A stretch of DNA of 64,000 bases from Marinimicrobium sp050113635 (GTDB lineage Bacteria; Pseudomonadota; Gammaproteobacteria; Pseudomonadales; Cellvibrionaceae). Within the stretch, counting starts at the first letter, position 1. Each line of letters begins with the position of its first letter. Under the pieces are notes generated by a model that worked only from the letters and a program-made list of their open reading frames with translations, made no database searches and had not been told where the DNA came from. The translations under genes and the position numbers were made by a program. The stretch is taken from assembly GCF_050113635.1 (NCBI RefSeq), contig NZ_JBNJLT010000002.1:62001-126000 (forward strand), read 5' to 3'. Below, one piece after another: positions 51,411-60,106 of this stretch.

Positions 51411-51739
51411 TCTTTACTCGGCAAAATGCTGACCGCACCCACCAGGTCACGGCCATTGGCCAGAAGAAGCCCAAATCGATCCTCTTCGGCAATACGCTGG
51501 GTTTGCGATTGGGTGCGTCGCAGCCAGCCCTCGGACACCAGGTTGTCGAAATACCCGGGAAAGTGTTCAAACTCATAGACCGCTTGGCTCAACGGAAACT
51601 GAACCCCGATCGGCCGACCGCCGTTGACTGGGTAGTTGGGGTCATAGGTGAACCGGTACCCGGCACCGGTTTCCTCGAGGACGCCAGCGAATACTTCCAA
51701 AAAGTACACATCTGCCTTTCGTTTTTCGGCGCTGGCCAT
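51407..51739 (-). CDS. hipS: HipS-like antitoxin (free HipA N-subdomain 1)
   Basis: 110 residues. FAGVLEETGAGYRFTYDPNY and IGVQFPLSQAVYEFEHFPGY match the N-subdomain 1 found at the front of HipA, followed by FDNLVSEGWLRRTQSQTQR and DRFGLLLANGRDLVGAVSIL. In classical HipA this block is fused to the kinase; here it stands alone between hipB and hipT, which is the hallmark of HipBST, where HipS neutralises HipT. Gap to hipB is two bases and the end overlaps hipT. The lack of any kinase motif supports the antitoxin assignment. Confidence 0.88.
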   Translation of the reverse strand: MASAEKRKADVYFLEVFAGVLEETGAGYRFTYDPNYPVNGGRPIGVQFPLSQAVYEFEHFPGYFDNLVSEGWLRRTQSQTQRIAEEDRFGLLLANGRDLVGAVSILPSKE

Positions 51740-51741
51740 AA

Positions 51742-52044
51742 TTACTCTCCGATGTACAGTCTCAGCCCCAGGGCGCCAGCGAGCCGTTTCAGAGTATCGA
51801 GCTGCACCGATAGCTGTCCGTTCTCCACATTGACGACAGAGGTGATGCCCACGCCCGCCAAATCCTGGAGGTCGGCCTGCTTGAGCCCTTGGCGGAGCCT
51901 GGCCTCGCGGATCACCTCACCAGCGTTTTCAATGGGCACCGGTGGCGCCGCCCCTTTGGACCGGTACTGGGCCAACTCCTGCTCCAAGGCCTTTGCCAAT
52001 TCGGCCAACTGCTCCAGTTGCTGGCTCAAACGATTAGTCTCCAT
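51742..52044 (-). CDS. hipB: HipB-like helix-turn-helix regulator
   Basis: 100 residues. After a coiled-coil-like N-terminus (LSQQLEQLAELAKALEQELA) comes an XRE-type helix-turn-helix (about 44-95): GEVIREARLRQGLKQADLQD, LAGVGITSVVNVENGQ and LDTLKRLAGALGLRLYIGE. It should bind operators ahead of hipBST and add to repression or toxin control. It is the first gene of the unit and has an AT-rich upstream region with two inverted repeats. The extra N-terminal helix is longer than in E. coli HipB. Confidence 0.88.
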   Translation of the reverse strand: METNRLSQQLEQLAELAKALEQELAQYRSKGAAPPVPIENAGEVIREARLRQGLKQADLQDLAGVGITSVVNVENGQLSVQLDTLKRLAGALGLRLYIGE

Positions 52045-52095
52045 AGAAAATCACCAGAAATCTATAAATTGATATATTTATCTATTAAAACCTAC

Positions 52096-52119
52096 AGAAT
52101 TTCGTTAATTCTATAGAAT
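52096..52119. promoter_or_regulatory. Inverted repeats in the hipBST promoter (candidate HipB operators)
   Basis: AGAATT-TCGTT-AATTCT (52096-52112) and the overlapping perfect palindrome ATTCTATAGAAT (52108-52119) lie about 52-75 bases ahead of hipB in an AT-rich tract. The rest of the gap to 52440 shows no gene. Confidence 0.5.
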
Positions 52120-52440
52120 AGAACCGGTTATTCAACTATTTACTCTATTTTTTTAGATAAAAACCGCAAATTAATAACTTCGCACTGTGTAGTGCCTAGT
52201 GGCGATATCCCTTGAATCCAGTGACACGTTTTCGCACAGATTGTTTGGCAAATTGCGCTCTATAAGAGAAGCACTGCAAAGGCTTTTCCGTCCCAGCCTC
52301 ACCTTCGGATCGTTATTGTCATTGCGACTCGCATCACTCCCCCGTCTGGTTTATAGTGACGGCCGTTCGATTTTCGCACTTAGCTTGTACCCCCATAAAC
52401 AAGCGAGTAATAACACCCCATAGGCAATGTGATATTCCCC

Positions 52441-54924
52441 ATGACTGTGAATACCCCTCGTATTTTCGCTGTTTTCGCCCTCGTACTCTTGGGCGCCTTT
52501 ACCGCTGCTTGCTCTGAATCCGACCGAGAGGCGAAACAGCCCTCCACCGCTGAGCAGGGCGCTACTCTGAACTCTGTGCTGATCTTCTCCAAAACCACCG
52601 GATGGCGGCATGATTCAATTCCGGCGGGCATCGAGGCTGTGACGGAACTGGTGGAAGAGAAAGGTCTGACGCCGGTGGCGACGGAAGATGCCAGTGTGTT
52701 CACTGACGAGGAATTGCAGAAGATGGCCGCGGTGGTGTTTGTAAACACCACCGGGGATATCCTCAATGGGCAGCAGCAGCTGGCGTTTGAGCGCTATATC
52801 CAGGCGGGCGGCGGTTTTGTGGGCATTCACTCCGCCACGGATACAGAGCACGGAGGCGACTGGCACTGGTTCCAGCGCCTGGTGGGCGCGGCTTTTGAGT
52901 CCCATCCGGGTGACCCTTCGAATGTGCAGGGGGCCACGCTCAACGTGGTTAACCCGAACCACCCCGCGACTGAGGCACTGCCGGAGCAGTTTCGGCTGGC
53001 CGACGAATGGTATGACTTCAAGCTGCTCTCAGACCGGCGCCATGACCTGCTGACCGTTGACGAACGCAGCTACCAGGGCGGCCAGCATGGTGCCTACCAC
53101 CCTATTGCCTGGTATCACGAGTTTGATGGTGGCCGGGTGTTCTATACGGGCCTTGGCCACACCAGCGAGATGTTCAGCAACACTCTGTTTTTGCAGCATC
53201 TGGACGGTGGGCTTGAATATGCGTTGGGTGAGCGTCAGGCACTGGATTACACCCAGGCGAAGCCCGATCCGCGCCGCTTCCAGCGTCATGTTCTGGTGGA
53301 TGACCTGAACGAGCCGATAAGTTTCGACGTGACCAGCGATTACAGCGCGGCCATGATTGCCCAGCGCGAGGGCACGCTGTTCTGGCTGGATGTGGCCACT
53401 CAGGAAACGTCTGTCATGGCCGAGTTTGATGTCTTTGCGCCGGAGAAGCGCATCGAGTTTGGTCTGATTGCGGTGGCTTTCGACCCCAATTTCGCGGACA
53501 ACCAGATCATCTACGCCATGTACAACCTCCCGGACGAGAGCGGTGAGCACGATTTGTTGCAGCGTCTGGCGCAGTTTACGGTGAGCGGCAAAACCCTCGA
53601 TATGGACTCCGAGCAGGTGTTGATGGACATTCCCAACGATAACACCTGTTGCCACACCGGCGGCAATCTGGAGTTTGACCGTCACGGCAATATGTTTGTC
53701 GCATTGGGGGATAACACCAACCCCTTTGAGTCCAACGATTCCGGCCCGATGAACAACACCGCCGAAGGCAAGCACAGCGACGCCCTGCGCAGCGCGGGCA
53801 ACACCCAGGACCTGCGCGGCAAGATCCTGCGCATCCACCCGGATAAAGACGGCGGCTACACCATTCCCGAGGGCAACCTGTTCACCTCGGCCGAAGAAGG
53901 TCGCCCGGAAATCTATGTCATGGGCACCCGCAACCCTTACACCATCGCCGTGGACGACAAAACCGATACCCTGTACTACGGCGATATCGGCCCCGATGCC
54001 AAAGAAGAGACCGACGACTTCGGCCCGCGCGGTTACGATGAAATCAACAAGGTGACCGAAGCCGGTAACTTCGGCTGGCCCACCATGGTGGGCAACAATA
54101 TCCCCTATCGCATGTACGACTATGAGGCCGGCACCAGCGGCGAACTGTTCAACCCCCTGGCACCGGAGAATTTCTCACCGCGCAATACGGGGCTGAAAGT
54201 GCTCCCTCCGGCCCAACCGGCGCTGATCTGGTACCCCTACAACAGCTCCGAACGCTTTCCTGAGCTGGGCCAGGGCGGGCGCAATGCGTTGGTAGCGGGT
54301 GTGTATCCGGAATCTGGCGACCTGGCCTACCCTGAGTACTATCAGGGCAAGCTGATTATCGGCGACTTCATGCGCAGCTGGATCAAAGTCGTCACGCTGG
54401 ATGAGTACGACAATGTGGTCAAGATCGAAGACCTCGCTCCCACCGTGGACTTCGCTGGCCCGCTCGACTTGAAGATTACCGACGACGGTCGCCTGTGGGT
54501 GCTTGAGTACGGCTCCCAGTGGTGGGCCGCCAGCAAAGCGGCCAAACTGAGTGTGGTGGAATACGACGCGAACGCCGACCTGTCAGAGCTGCAAGAAGAA
54601 GACACCGCTGTTGCCGCTGCCGCTGAAGGACTGGGCCATGAAGCCCAGATGGAAATCGCCGAGGGTAAAACACTCGCCAAGGACAGCAGCTGCTTAGCCT
54701 GCCATCAGGAGCGCGACGTCTCCGTGGGGCCAAGCTTCCTGCAAATCAGCCAGAAATACGGCGAGCTGGACGACCCCAAAGGCTACATTACCAACACCAT
54801 TGCCAACGGCAGCACCGGCAAATGGGGCGAGCACACCATGCCCGCTCATGGTTTCCTGGACGACGATACCCGGGCGAAGCTGTCCGCCTATATCCTGTCC
54901 ATCACCCCGGAAGGCGAGGAATAA
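52441..54924 (+). CDS. ThuA / sugar-dehydrogenase (PQQ-type propeller) / cytochrome c fusion lipoprotein
   Basis: 827 residues from the ATG at 52441. The lipoprotein signal MTVNTPRIFAVFALVLLGAF ends near FTAAC. A ThuA domain (about 40-275) contains FVGIHSATDTEHGGDWHWFQ and GGRVFYTGLGHTSEMFSN. Next is a glucose/sorbosone-dehydrogenase-like beta-propeller (about 285-690; LEFDRHGNMFVALGDNTNP, RGKILRIHPDKDGGYTIPEG, RNPYTIAVDDKTD). Last is a single cytochrome c domain with Cys751-x2-Cys754-His755 (SCLACHQER). The build suggests periplasmic sugar oxidation with a built-in electron acceptor. ThuA domains are linked to trehalose and other sugar use. The substrate and whether PQQ is the cofactor are not proven by sequence. 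Confidence 0.85.
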   Translation: MTVNTPRIFAVFALVLLGAFTAACSESDREAKQPSTAEQGATLNSVLIFSKTTGWRHDSIPAGIEAVTELVEEKGLTPVATEDASVFTDEELQKMAAVVFVNTTGDILNGQQQLAFERYIQAGGGFVGIHSATDTEHGGDWHWFQRLVGAAFESHPGDPSNVQGATLNVVNPNHPATEALPEQFRLADEWYDFKLLSDRRHDLLTVDERSYQGGQHGAYHPIAWYHEFDGGRVFYTGLGHTSEMFSNTLFLQHLDGGLEYALGERQALDYTQAKPDPRRFQRHVLVDDLNEPISFDVTSDYSAAMIAQREGTLFWLDVATQETSVMAEFDVFAPEKRIEFGLIAVAFDPNFADNQIIYAMYNLPDESGEHDLLQRLAQFTVSGKTLDMDSEQVLMDIPNDNTCCHTGGNLEFDRHGNMFVALGDNTNPFESNDSGPMNNTAEGKHSDALRSAGNTQDLRGKILRIHPDKDGGYTIPEGNLFTSAEEGRPEIYVMGTRNPYTIAVDDKTDTLYYGDIGPDAKEETDDFGPRGYDEINKVTEAGNFGWPTMVGNNIPYRMYDYEAGTSGELFNPLAPENFSPRNTGLKVLPPAQPALIWYPYNSSERFPELGQGGRNALVAGVYPESGDLAYPEYYQGKLIIGDFMRSWIKVVTLDEYDNVVKIEDLAPTVDFAGPLDLKITDDGRLWVLEYGSQWWAASKAAKLSVVEYDANADLSELQEEDTAVAAAAEGLGHEAQMEIAEGKTLAKDSSCLACHQERDVSVGPSFLQISQKYGELDDPKGYITNTIANGSTGKWGEHTMPAHGFLDDDTRAKLSAYILSITPEGEE

Positions 54925-54960
54925 AGGCCCGCCGACCAACATCGCCGGAAACCAATCGTT

Positions 54961-55683
54961 ATGGCCTTCATGTTCGAGGAAATTGACAGCCAGGCATCCC
55001 CGCTGGGCGAGATATCCCTCCGCCGCCGTCGCATGCCGGCGTTCGGCGACAGGGATATTTACGAAGTCAAACTGGGCGAGGAGTTTCTGATGTCCAGCAT
55101 GTTTGTCGAGGCCGAAGAAGCCTTGGCGACGCTGGGGCTGGCGGCCACTCAGAGCGATCCGCTCCGCGTGGTCGTCGGCGGGCTCGGTCTGGGTTATACC
55201 GCTGTGGCCGCACTTAACGACGCACGAGTATCGGAGTTGTTAGTGGTCGAAGCGCTGGAAACCGTCATCGGCTGGCACAAGGACGAAAAAGTACCGCTCG
55301 GGAAAACGCTCAATGCGGATGCGCGCCACCGTTATGTGTTGGGCAGCTTCTTTGATTTGGCCACGAACCCCGACGCCGGTTTTGACCCGGACAGTCCCAC
55401 CCGGCGGTTTGATGCAATCCTTCTGGATATCGACCACTCCCCGACCGAGTACCTGAACGCCAGCAATGCCGGTTTTTATACCACGGAGAACCTGACGCTG
55501 ATGGCGGAGAAGCTGACACCCAAGGGGGTGTTTGCCATGTGGTCCCAGAATCTCCCGGACGAAGGCTTCGAGGCTTTACTGAACACCGTGTTCAAACACG
55601 TCGAGTCGCATGTGGTTTCATTCTATAACCCATTTCAACATGGCGAATCGACAAACTCGGTGTATGTGTGCGTGAAGAGTTAG
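54961..55683 (+). CDS. Spermidine-synthase-like methyltransferase-fold protein
   Basis: 240 residues. SAM-type Rossmann loops are visible: LRVVVGGLGLGYTAVAALN with VSELLVVEALETVIGWH, and RFDAILLDIDHSPTEYLN in place of the canonical motif. A C-terminal part (FYTTENLTLMAEKLTPKGVF, VYVCVKS) completes the fold. The pattern matches spermidine-synthase-type proteins without a full polyamine N-terminal domain. The reaction is not known; similar proteins act as aminopropyl- or methyltransferases. It follows the ThuA fusion after 36 bases on the same strand and may be co-transcribed. Confidence 0.7.
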   Translation: MAFMFEEIDSQASPLGEISLRRRRMPAFGDRDIYEVKLGEEFLMSSMFVEAEEALATLGLAATQSDPLRVVVGGLGLGYTAVAALNDARVSELLVVEALETVIGWHKDEKVPLGKTLNADARHRYVLGSFFDLATNPDAGFDPDSPTRRFDAILLDIDHSPTEYLNASNAGFYTTENLTLMAEKLTPKGVFAMWSQNLPDEGFEALLNTVFKHVESHVVSFYNPFQHGESTNSVYVCVKS

Positions 55684-55711
55684 CGTATTTGTACGCGACG
55701 GCAATAAGCAT

Positions 55712-55750
55712 TATAGTTACACTTACCATAAGATATTGTCATAATATATT
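55712..55750. promoter_or_regulatory. Candidate xylan-regulon operator, copy 2 (GH43), with downstream AT motif
   Basis: TATAGTTA-CAC-TTACCATA (55712-55730) is an imperfect inverted repeat. Eight bases later comes TCATAATATATT (55739-55750). The same two blocks, same spacing and orientation, recur at 60107-60145. The GH43 start is 68 bases past the operator. Confidence 0.7.
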
Positions 55751-55797
55751 AGAATCGTCTTAGCACACGATTTCAGAACCTCCCGAGGATTGACCCC

Positions 55798-57519
55798 ATG
55801 AAAAAAATGATGAGCATGCCGCTTATGGCACTGGTCGCCCTGCTGGCCGGCTGTGATTCGACCAACGATAACACCCGTGAATCCCAGGCATCGTCGGCCC
55901 AGGAAGCCACTTCATCCAACGAGAACGCCCCGGCTTCGGCCCGGTTCACGAAGTTTGACTACCAGGGGCAATCCCAGGAGCAGGTCACCCTTGGCGAGAA
56001 CGAGTTTCGCAACCCTATTATTTCCGGCTATGCGCCAGACCCCACCGTGACGCGCGTGGGTGACGACTATTACGTAGTCACCTCTTCGTTTACCCACTTC
56101 CCCGGGCTACCGATTTATCACTCCAAAGACCTGGTGAACTGGACCCAAGTAGCTACCGCGATTGACCGGCCAGACCAGTTCGACTTTTTCGGTCTTGAGG
56201 TCTCTCGCGGGATTTTCGCACCGGATATCTCTTTCCACGAAGGCACGTATTATCTGGCCTCTACTTGCGTCGACTGCGGCGGCAATTTTGTGATGACCGC
56301 CGACCACCCCGAAGGCCCCTGGTCGGACCCCCACTGGCTGGGTTTTGAGGGCATTGACCCCTCCATCCACTGGGATGACAGCGGCAAGGCCTATATCCTC
56401 AATAACGGCGCGCCCAACGAGGAGCCACGGTATGACGGTCACCGGGCGATCTGGATACAGGAGTTCGACTGGCAAAACCTGACCATGACCGGCGAACGCA
56501 AGCAATTGATCAACGGTGGCGTGGATATTTCCGAAGAGCCGGTATGGATTGAGGGGCCGCACATTATCCAGCGCAATGGCTATTACTACATCACAGCCGC
56601 CGAGGGCGGCACCAGTGTGCACCACTCCCAGACGATTTTCCGTGCAGACGATGTCTGGGGCCCCTATAAGCCGGCCGATCATAACCCGATCCTGACCCAA
56701 CGCGATCTGGCGTTCGAGCGTGAATATCCCATTATCGCCGCCGGACACGCCAAATTTGTACAGATTCCCAATGGGGACTGGTGGGCCACTTTCCTGGCGA
56801 TCCGCCCCTATGATAACGACATGTTCAATATTGGCCGGGAGACGTTCCTGCTGCCGGTTCGCTGGGAGGACAACTGGCCCTATATCCTGCCCCAGGGCGA
56901 GCGCATTCCGTTTGCGCTGGAAAAGCCGAAGCTACCGGAGCAGAACGAAGCGACACCACCGAACGCTGGCGATTTTGGCTACACCGACGAGTTTGACGGT
57001 GACGAGCTGGCCTTGGGCTGGATGGGTATTCGCGCCCCGGAAACGGCCTTCTACGACGTCAATAACGGTGCGCTGACTCTGAGCTGCCAGGGCGGACTGG
57101 GCAATCTCGACGCGGTGCCCGCTTTCCTGGGCAAGCGCCAGCAGCACCATGTTGCCACGGCGTCCACCACCGTCTCATTCGATCCCGCCACCGCCGATGA
57201 AATGGCCGGTATTGCCGCGGTTCAAAATGACGAGCATTTCATTTTCCTGGGCATCACTGAGCACGAGGGAGAACCTCAGGTAGCGCTTTACCGGCACCAG
57301 GGCTCTGGTGAGAATACGCTGGTCAAGGCCGAACCGCTGACCAGCACGGAAGACGTTACTCTGTCTTTGGAGTTCAACGCGGGGACGATGAACGCCCACT
57401 ACGAGGTCGGCGGCGAACGCCACACTCTGGCCGAGAACGTGGATGCGACCAACCTCAGCACCAACGTGGCCGGAGGGTTCGTCGGCACCTTGATCGGACC
57501 TTACTGCACTACTCTATAA
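55798..57519 (+). CDS. GH43 beta-xylosidase / arabinofuranosidase, lipoprotein
   Basis: 573 residues. The signal MKKMMSMPLMALVALLAGC ends with lipobox Cys19. The GH43 five-blade propeller opens NPIISGYAPDPTVTRVGDDY with general base Asp81, pKa modulator Asp188 (GIDPSIHWD) and acid Glu253 (WIEGPHII). A C-terminal concanavalin-type domain (about 395-573, DEFDGDELALGWMGIRAPE to GFVGTLIGP) matches the extra domain of long GH43 xylosidases. It would remove xylose or arabinose from xylo-oligosaccharides at the cell surface, complementing the GH10 xylanase. The shared operator upstream supports joint control. The start is supported by a nearby GAGG. Confidence 0.93.
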   Translation: MKKMMSMPLMALVALLAGCDSTNDNTRESQASSAQEATSSNENAPASARFTKFDYQGQSQEQVTLGENEFRNPIISGYAPDPTVTRVGDDYYVVTSSFTHFPGLPIYHSKDLVNWTQVATAIDRPDQFDFFGLEVSRGIFAPDISFHEGTYYLASTCVDCGGNFVMTADHPEGPWSDPHWLGFEGIDPSIHWDDSGKAYILNNGAPNEEPRYDGHRAIWIQEFDWQNLTMTGERKQLINGGVDISEEPVWIEGPHIIQRNGYYYITAAEGGTSVHHSQTIFRADDVWGPYKPADHNPILTQRDLAFEREYPIIAAGHAKFVQIPNGDWWATFLAIRPYDNDMFNIGRETFLLPVRWEDNWPYILPQGERIPFALEKPKLPEQNEATPPNAGDFGYTDEFDGDELALGWMGIRAPETAFYDVNNGALTLSCQGGLGNLDAVPAFLGKRQQHHVATASTTVSFDPATADEMAGIAAVQNDEHFIFLGITEHEGEPQVALYRHQGSGENTLVKAEPLTSTEDVTLSLEFNAGTMNAHYEVGGERHTLAENVDATNLSTNVAGGFVGTLIGPYCTTL

Positions 57520-57654
57520 CCCGCCTCACCCTTTTGGTTCCGCTTCCTGTTGCCGGGAGCGGAACCTCTCAATAAATTACGCCTGCCCGCCCGCTTCTTG
57601 TCTATATTGACTATTGCCACTCGACCAGCTTTGGGATCTGATGAGGGCAATTTT

Positions 57655-58839
57655 ATGACTGACACTCTGCTTCTGGGCACCCGCAAGGGCACCGTTATTA
57701 TTGATCGACACGCCTCCGGCTGGCGGGCTCGCCCGATTCTTCATCCCGGCATGCCCGTCTGCTATGCCACACGAGACCCGCGCGACGGAACGCTGTGGGC
57801 CTCGCTGGACCATGGCCACTGGGGCCCCAAACTGTCACGCTCGCGGGATGGAGGCGAGAGCTGGGACGATATTTCATCTTTGAAGTACCCGGAGGGCGCA
57901 CGCCACATCGCCCAGGTTCTGCCGACGCCGGATTTCGACCCCGAGGCGCCGCTCGGCCAACCCGACTATGCGGACGCCACGGTGTACAAAATCTGGCACC
58001 TGGCTTTTGGCGGCCCGAAGCAGGCCGGGCGAATGTATGCCGGAACTATTCCCGGCGGACTGTTTATCAGCGATGACGGCGGCGATACCTGGACGCTCAA
58101 TCGGCCACTTTGGAACCATGAAAGTCGCGGCGGTAATCTGTTCTCCGGCGAAGCCACTCATGAAAACCACTGGGGTGGTACGCCAGCAAGTATCGACTAT
58201 GGGGTATTTGAGCCTGGCATCCATTCCATTATGGTGGACCCGCTTGATCCCGATCACCTTTATGTGGCCGTCTCCTCGGCGGGAGTGCTGGAAAGCACCG
58301 ACGGTGGCCAGACCTGGGCCGGACGCAATCGCGGCATGCTGATGGATTACCTGCCCAATCCCGAAGCCGAGTGGGGGCACGACCCGCACTTTGTGGCGCA
58401 GTGCCCCGGGCAGCCAGATCATCTATGGCAACAAAATCACTGCGGTGTGTTTTATAGCGACGATGGTGCCAGACAATGGAAAAAGGTCAGCCAGCCGGAA
58501 CTCGGTGTGCACTTTGGCTTCCCGATAGCCGTGGATGAGCAGGACGGGCGCACGGCCTGGGTGGTGCCGGGGCGCAGCGATGCCCAACGCATGACGCTCG
58601 ACGGCAGCCTGTTTGTTGCCCGCACGGAGGATGGCGGCCAATCCTGGCAAGCGCTGCGCAACGGGCTGCCGCAGGAAAATGCCCACGACATCGTGCTGCG
58701 CCACGCTCTGGACGCTTCGGGTGACTGCCTGTGCTTTGGCAGCACCACCGGTAACGTCTACCTGTCGGAAGATCGCGGCAACCACTGGCAGAGTCTGGGT
58801 CACCACTTTCCGCCGGTTTACTCGGTGCGTTTCGGTTAA
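57655..58839 (+). CDS. BNR/sialidase-type beta-propeller protein paired with MoaD-like gene
   Basis: 394 residues from the ATG at 57655 (GAGGG eight bases upstream); the longer frame is not needed. Repeated Asp-box signatures occur (SRDGGESWDD, SDDGGDTWTL, STDGGQTWAG, YSDDGARQWKK, TEDGGQSWQA, SEDRGNHWQS), typical of sialidase-like or exo-glycosidase propellers. No signal peptide, so cytoplasmic. Six such blades and metal-like HENHWGG and WHLAFGG stretches do not identify a substrate. The MoaD/ThiS-like gene begins five bases after the stop and must be coupled. Pairing of such a propeller with a small beta-grasp protein is, as far as I know, recurrent in bacteria but unexplained. Confidence 0.75.
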   Translation: MTDTLLLGTRKGTVIIDRHASGWRARPILHPGMPVCYATRDPRDGTLWASLDHGHWGPKLSRSRDGGESWDDISSLKYPEGARHIAQVLPTPDFDPEAPLGQPDYADATVYKIWHLAFGGPKQAGRMYAGTIPGGLFISDDGGDTWTLNRPLWNHESRGGNLFSGEATHENHWGGTPASIDYGVFEPGIHSIMVDPLDPDHLYVAVSSAGVLESTDGGQTWAGRNRGMLMDYLPNPEAEWGHDPHFVAQCPGQPDHLWQQNHCGVFYSDDGARQWKKVSQPELGVHFGFPIAVDEQDGRTAWVVPGRSDAQRMTLDGSLFVARTEDGGQSWQALRNGLPQENAHDIVLRHALDASGDCLCFGSTTGNVYLSEDRGNHWQSLGHHFPPVYSVRFG

Positions 58840-58844
58840 CGCCT

Positions 58845-59123
58845 ATGCCAGCCATAAAGATGACCTCGCACCTTTACCGGTTCTTCCCTCACCTGAAGGG
58901 CCGAACCCTCACGGCACCGCCAGGCTCCGTCGCCGAGGTACTGCATACCCTCAACGAGGTGGCGCCCGGCTTTACCGATTATGTGCTGGATGACCGAGGC
59001 GCGGTACGACGACATGTAAAACTGAGTATTAACAACACCGTCGTACTTGACCGAAAGGCGCTCACAGATCGTGTCGGTGAAAACGACACGCTGTTTATTT
59101 TTCAGGCACTTAGTGGTGGTTAG
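58845..59123 (+). CDS. MoaD/ThiS-like beta-grasp protein
   Basis: 92 residues (or 87 from the second Met) with the beta-grasp pattern SHLYRFFPHLKGRTLTAPPG, a helix VAEVLHTLNEVAPGFTDYVL, then HVKLSINNTVV and ENDTLFIFQALSGG. The tail ends in Gly-Gly, the required site for adenylation and thiocarboxylation or for isopeptide conjugation. No MoaE, ThiF or ThiG is adjacent, so it is unlikely to be molybdopterin synthase subunit or thiamine sulfur carrier in the usual way. It is coupled to the propeller gene upstream. Its last 14 bases overlap the convergent esterase gene. Confidence 0.78.
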   Translation: MPAIKMTSHLYRFFPHLKGRTLTAPPGSVAEVLHTLNEVAPGFTDYVLDDRGAVRRHVKLSINNTVVLDRKALTDRVGENDTLFIFQALSGG

Positions 59124-60054
59124 GCAGGAATCCGTTGACATCCAGCCAGTGTATAAAGGCGTCAAACCACTTATTACTGGTGCGGTCGGGGTTCCCTAAA
59201 CCAAAGCCGTGACCGCCGTTTTGGTAAAGGTGAAATTCCACCGGCACATCGGCTTCGTACCAGGACTGAATCAAACCGAACTGACCGTTAAACAGGAAGT
59301 CATCCGAGGCGATGGCCGCGAACATGGGCGGCGCGTCTTCGGGCACATCAACCGCGTTCATACCCCCGTAAATCGGGCCGATAAACGCCAGGTCCACTTT
59401 CTTAGATTCCAGCGTGGTCGCCATGGTCAGGCCCGCCCCGGCCGAGAAACCGATCATCCCGATTCTATCGGTATTGACGCCCCACTCGTCTGCCCGCTCC
59501 AGGATCATCGCGTAGGCCGCTTCAACATCTTCGAGCTGGTCTGAAAGATCCCAGCGAGGGCGCTCGGGGGCAGACTCCGAATCGCTTTCCTCCGACGACT
59601 CGCCCGCTTCCTCGAAGCGGCGATTCATTTGTTTTTCAAATGCTTCCAGAGACGGCTCTGTCGGCTGAAGGCGGTATTTCAATACAAAAGCGTTGATGCC
59701 CTGCTCGGCGAGCGCCTCAGCCACTTCCCAGCCTTCATTGCCCATCGACAGCCACATAAAACCACCGCCTGGGGCAACAATCACGGTTGTGCCATTGGCT
59801 TTCTCAGGGTCCGCCAGTACCGGTGTCAGCGTTGCTTTTGAAATATTGCGCGCCATGGGATCGCCCCATTGACGGAACCAGCTCTCCGACGCCGTCTGCC
59901 CCTCCACGCCGCCGGTTTCCAGCGGAATAGCCCGAGGTTCATCGGGTGCGTCTATCGGATACATTTTGCCATCCTGCGCCCATACCAGGGTGCTGAACGT
60001 CATCAATAAAGCCATCAGGCTCCGACAGAAGAAAAAAGTCTGTTTCTTGTTCAT
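59110..60054 (-). CDS. Exported alpha/beta-hydrolase, acetyl-xylan-esterase-like
   Basis: 314 residues from the ATG at 60054 (AGGAAG eight bases upstream). A signal peptide (about 1-28, ending LVWA-QDG) precedes a hydrolase fold: VIVAPGGGFMWLSMGNEGWE as the oxyanion region, nucleophile Ser in MIGFSAGAGLTM, a later Asp in AIASDDFLFN and His in YQNGGHGFGLG. An acidic insert (EESDSESAPERP) lies before the lid. Such BD-FAE-type esterases remove acetyl groups from xylan or xylo-oligosaccharides. The upstream site at 60107-60145 is the same operator seen before the GH43 and GH10 genes, which favours a hemicellulose role. Confidence 0.85.
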   Translation of the reverse strand: MNKKQTFFFCRSLMALLMTFSTLVWAQDGKMYPIDAPDEPRAIPLETGGVEGQTASESWFRQWGDPMARNISKATLTPVLADPEKANGTTVIVAPGGGFMWLSMGNEGWEVAEALAEQGINAFVLKYRLQPTEPSLEAFEKQMNRRFEEAGESSEESDSESAPERPRWDLSDQLEDVEAAYAMILERADEWGVNTDRIGMIGFSAGAGLTMATTLESKKVDLAFIGPIYGGMNAVDVPEDAPPMFAAIASDDFLFNGQFGLIQSWYEADVPVEFHLYQNGGHGFGLGNPDRTSNKWFDAFIHWLDVNGFLPNHH

Positions 60055-60106
60055 CACGTGTCTTCCTGTATTTATTGGTTGGTTGGAGTGCAACGGACAG
60101 AAGCGT

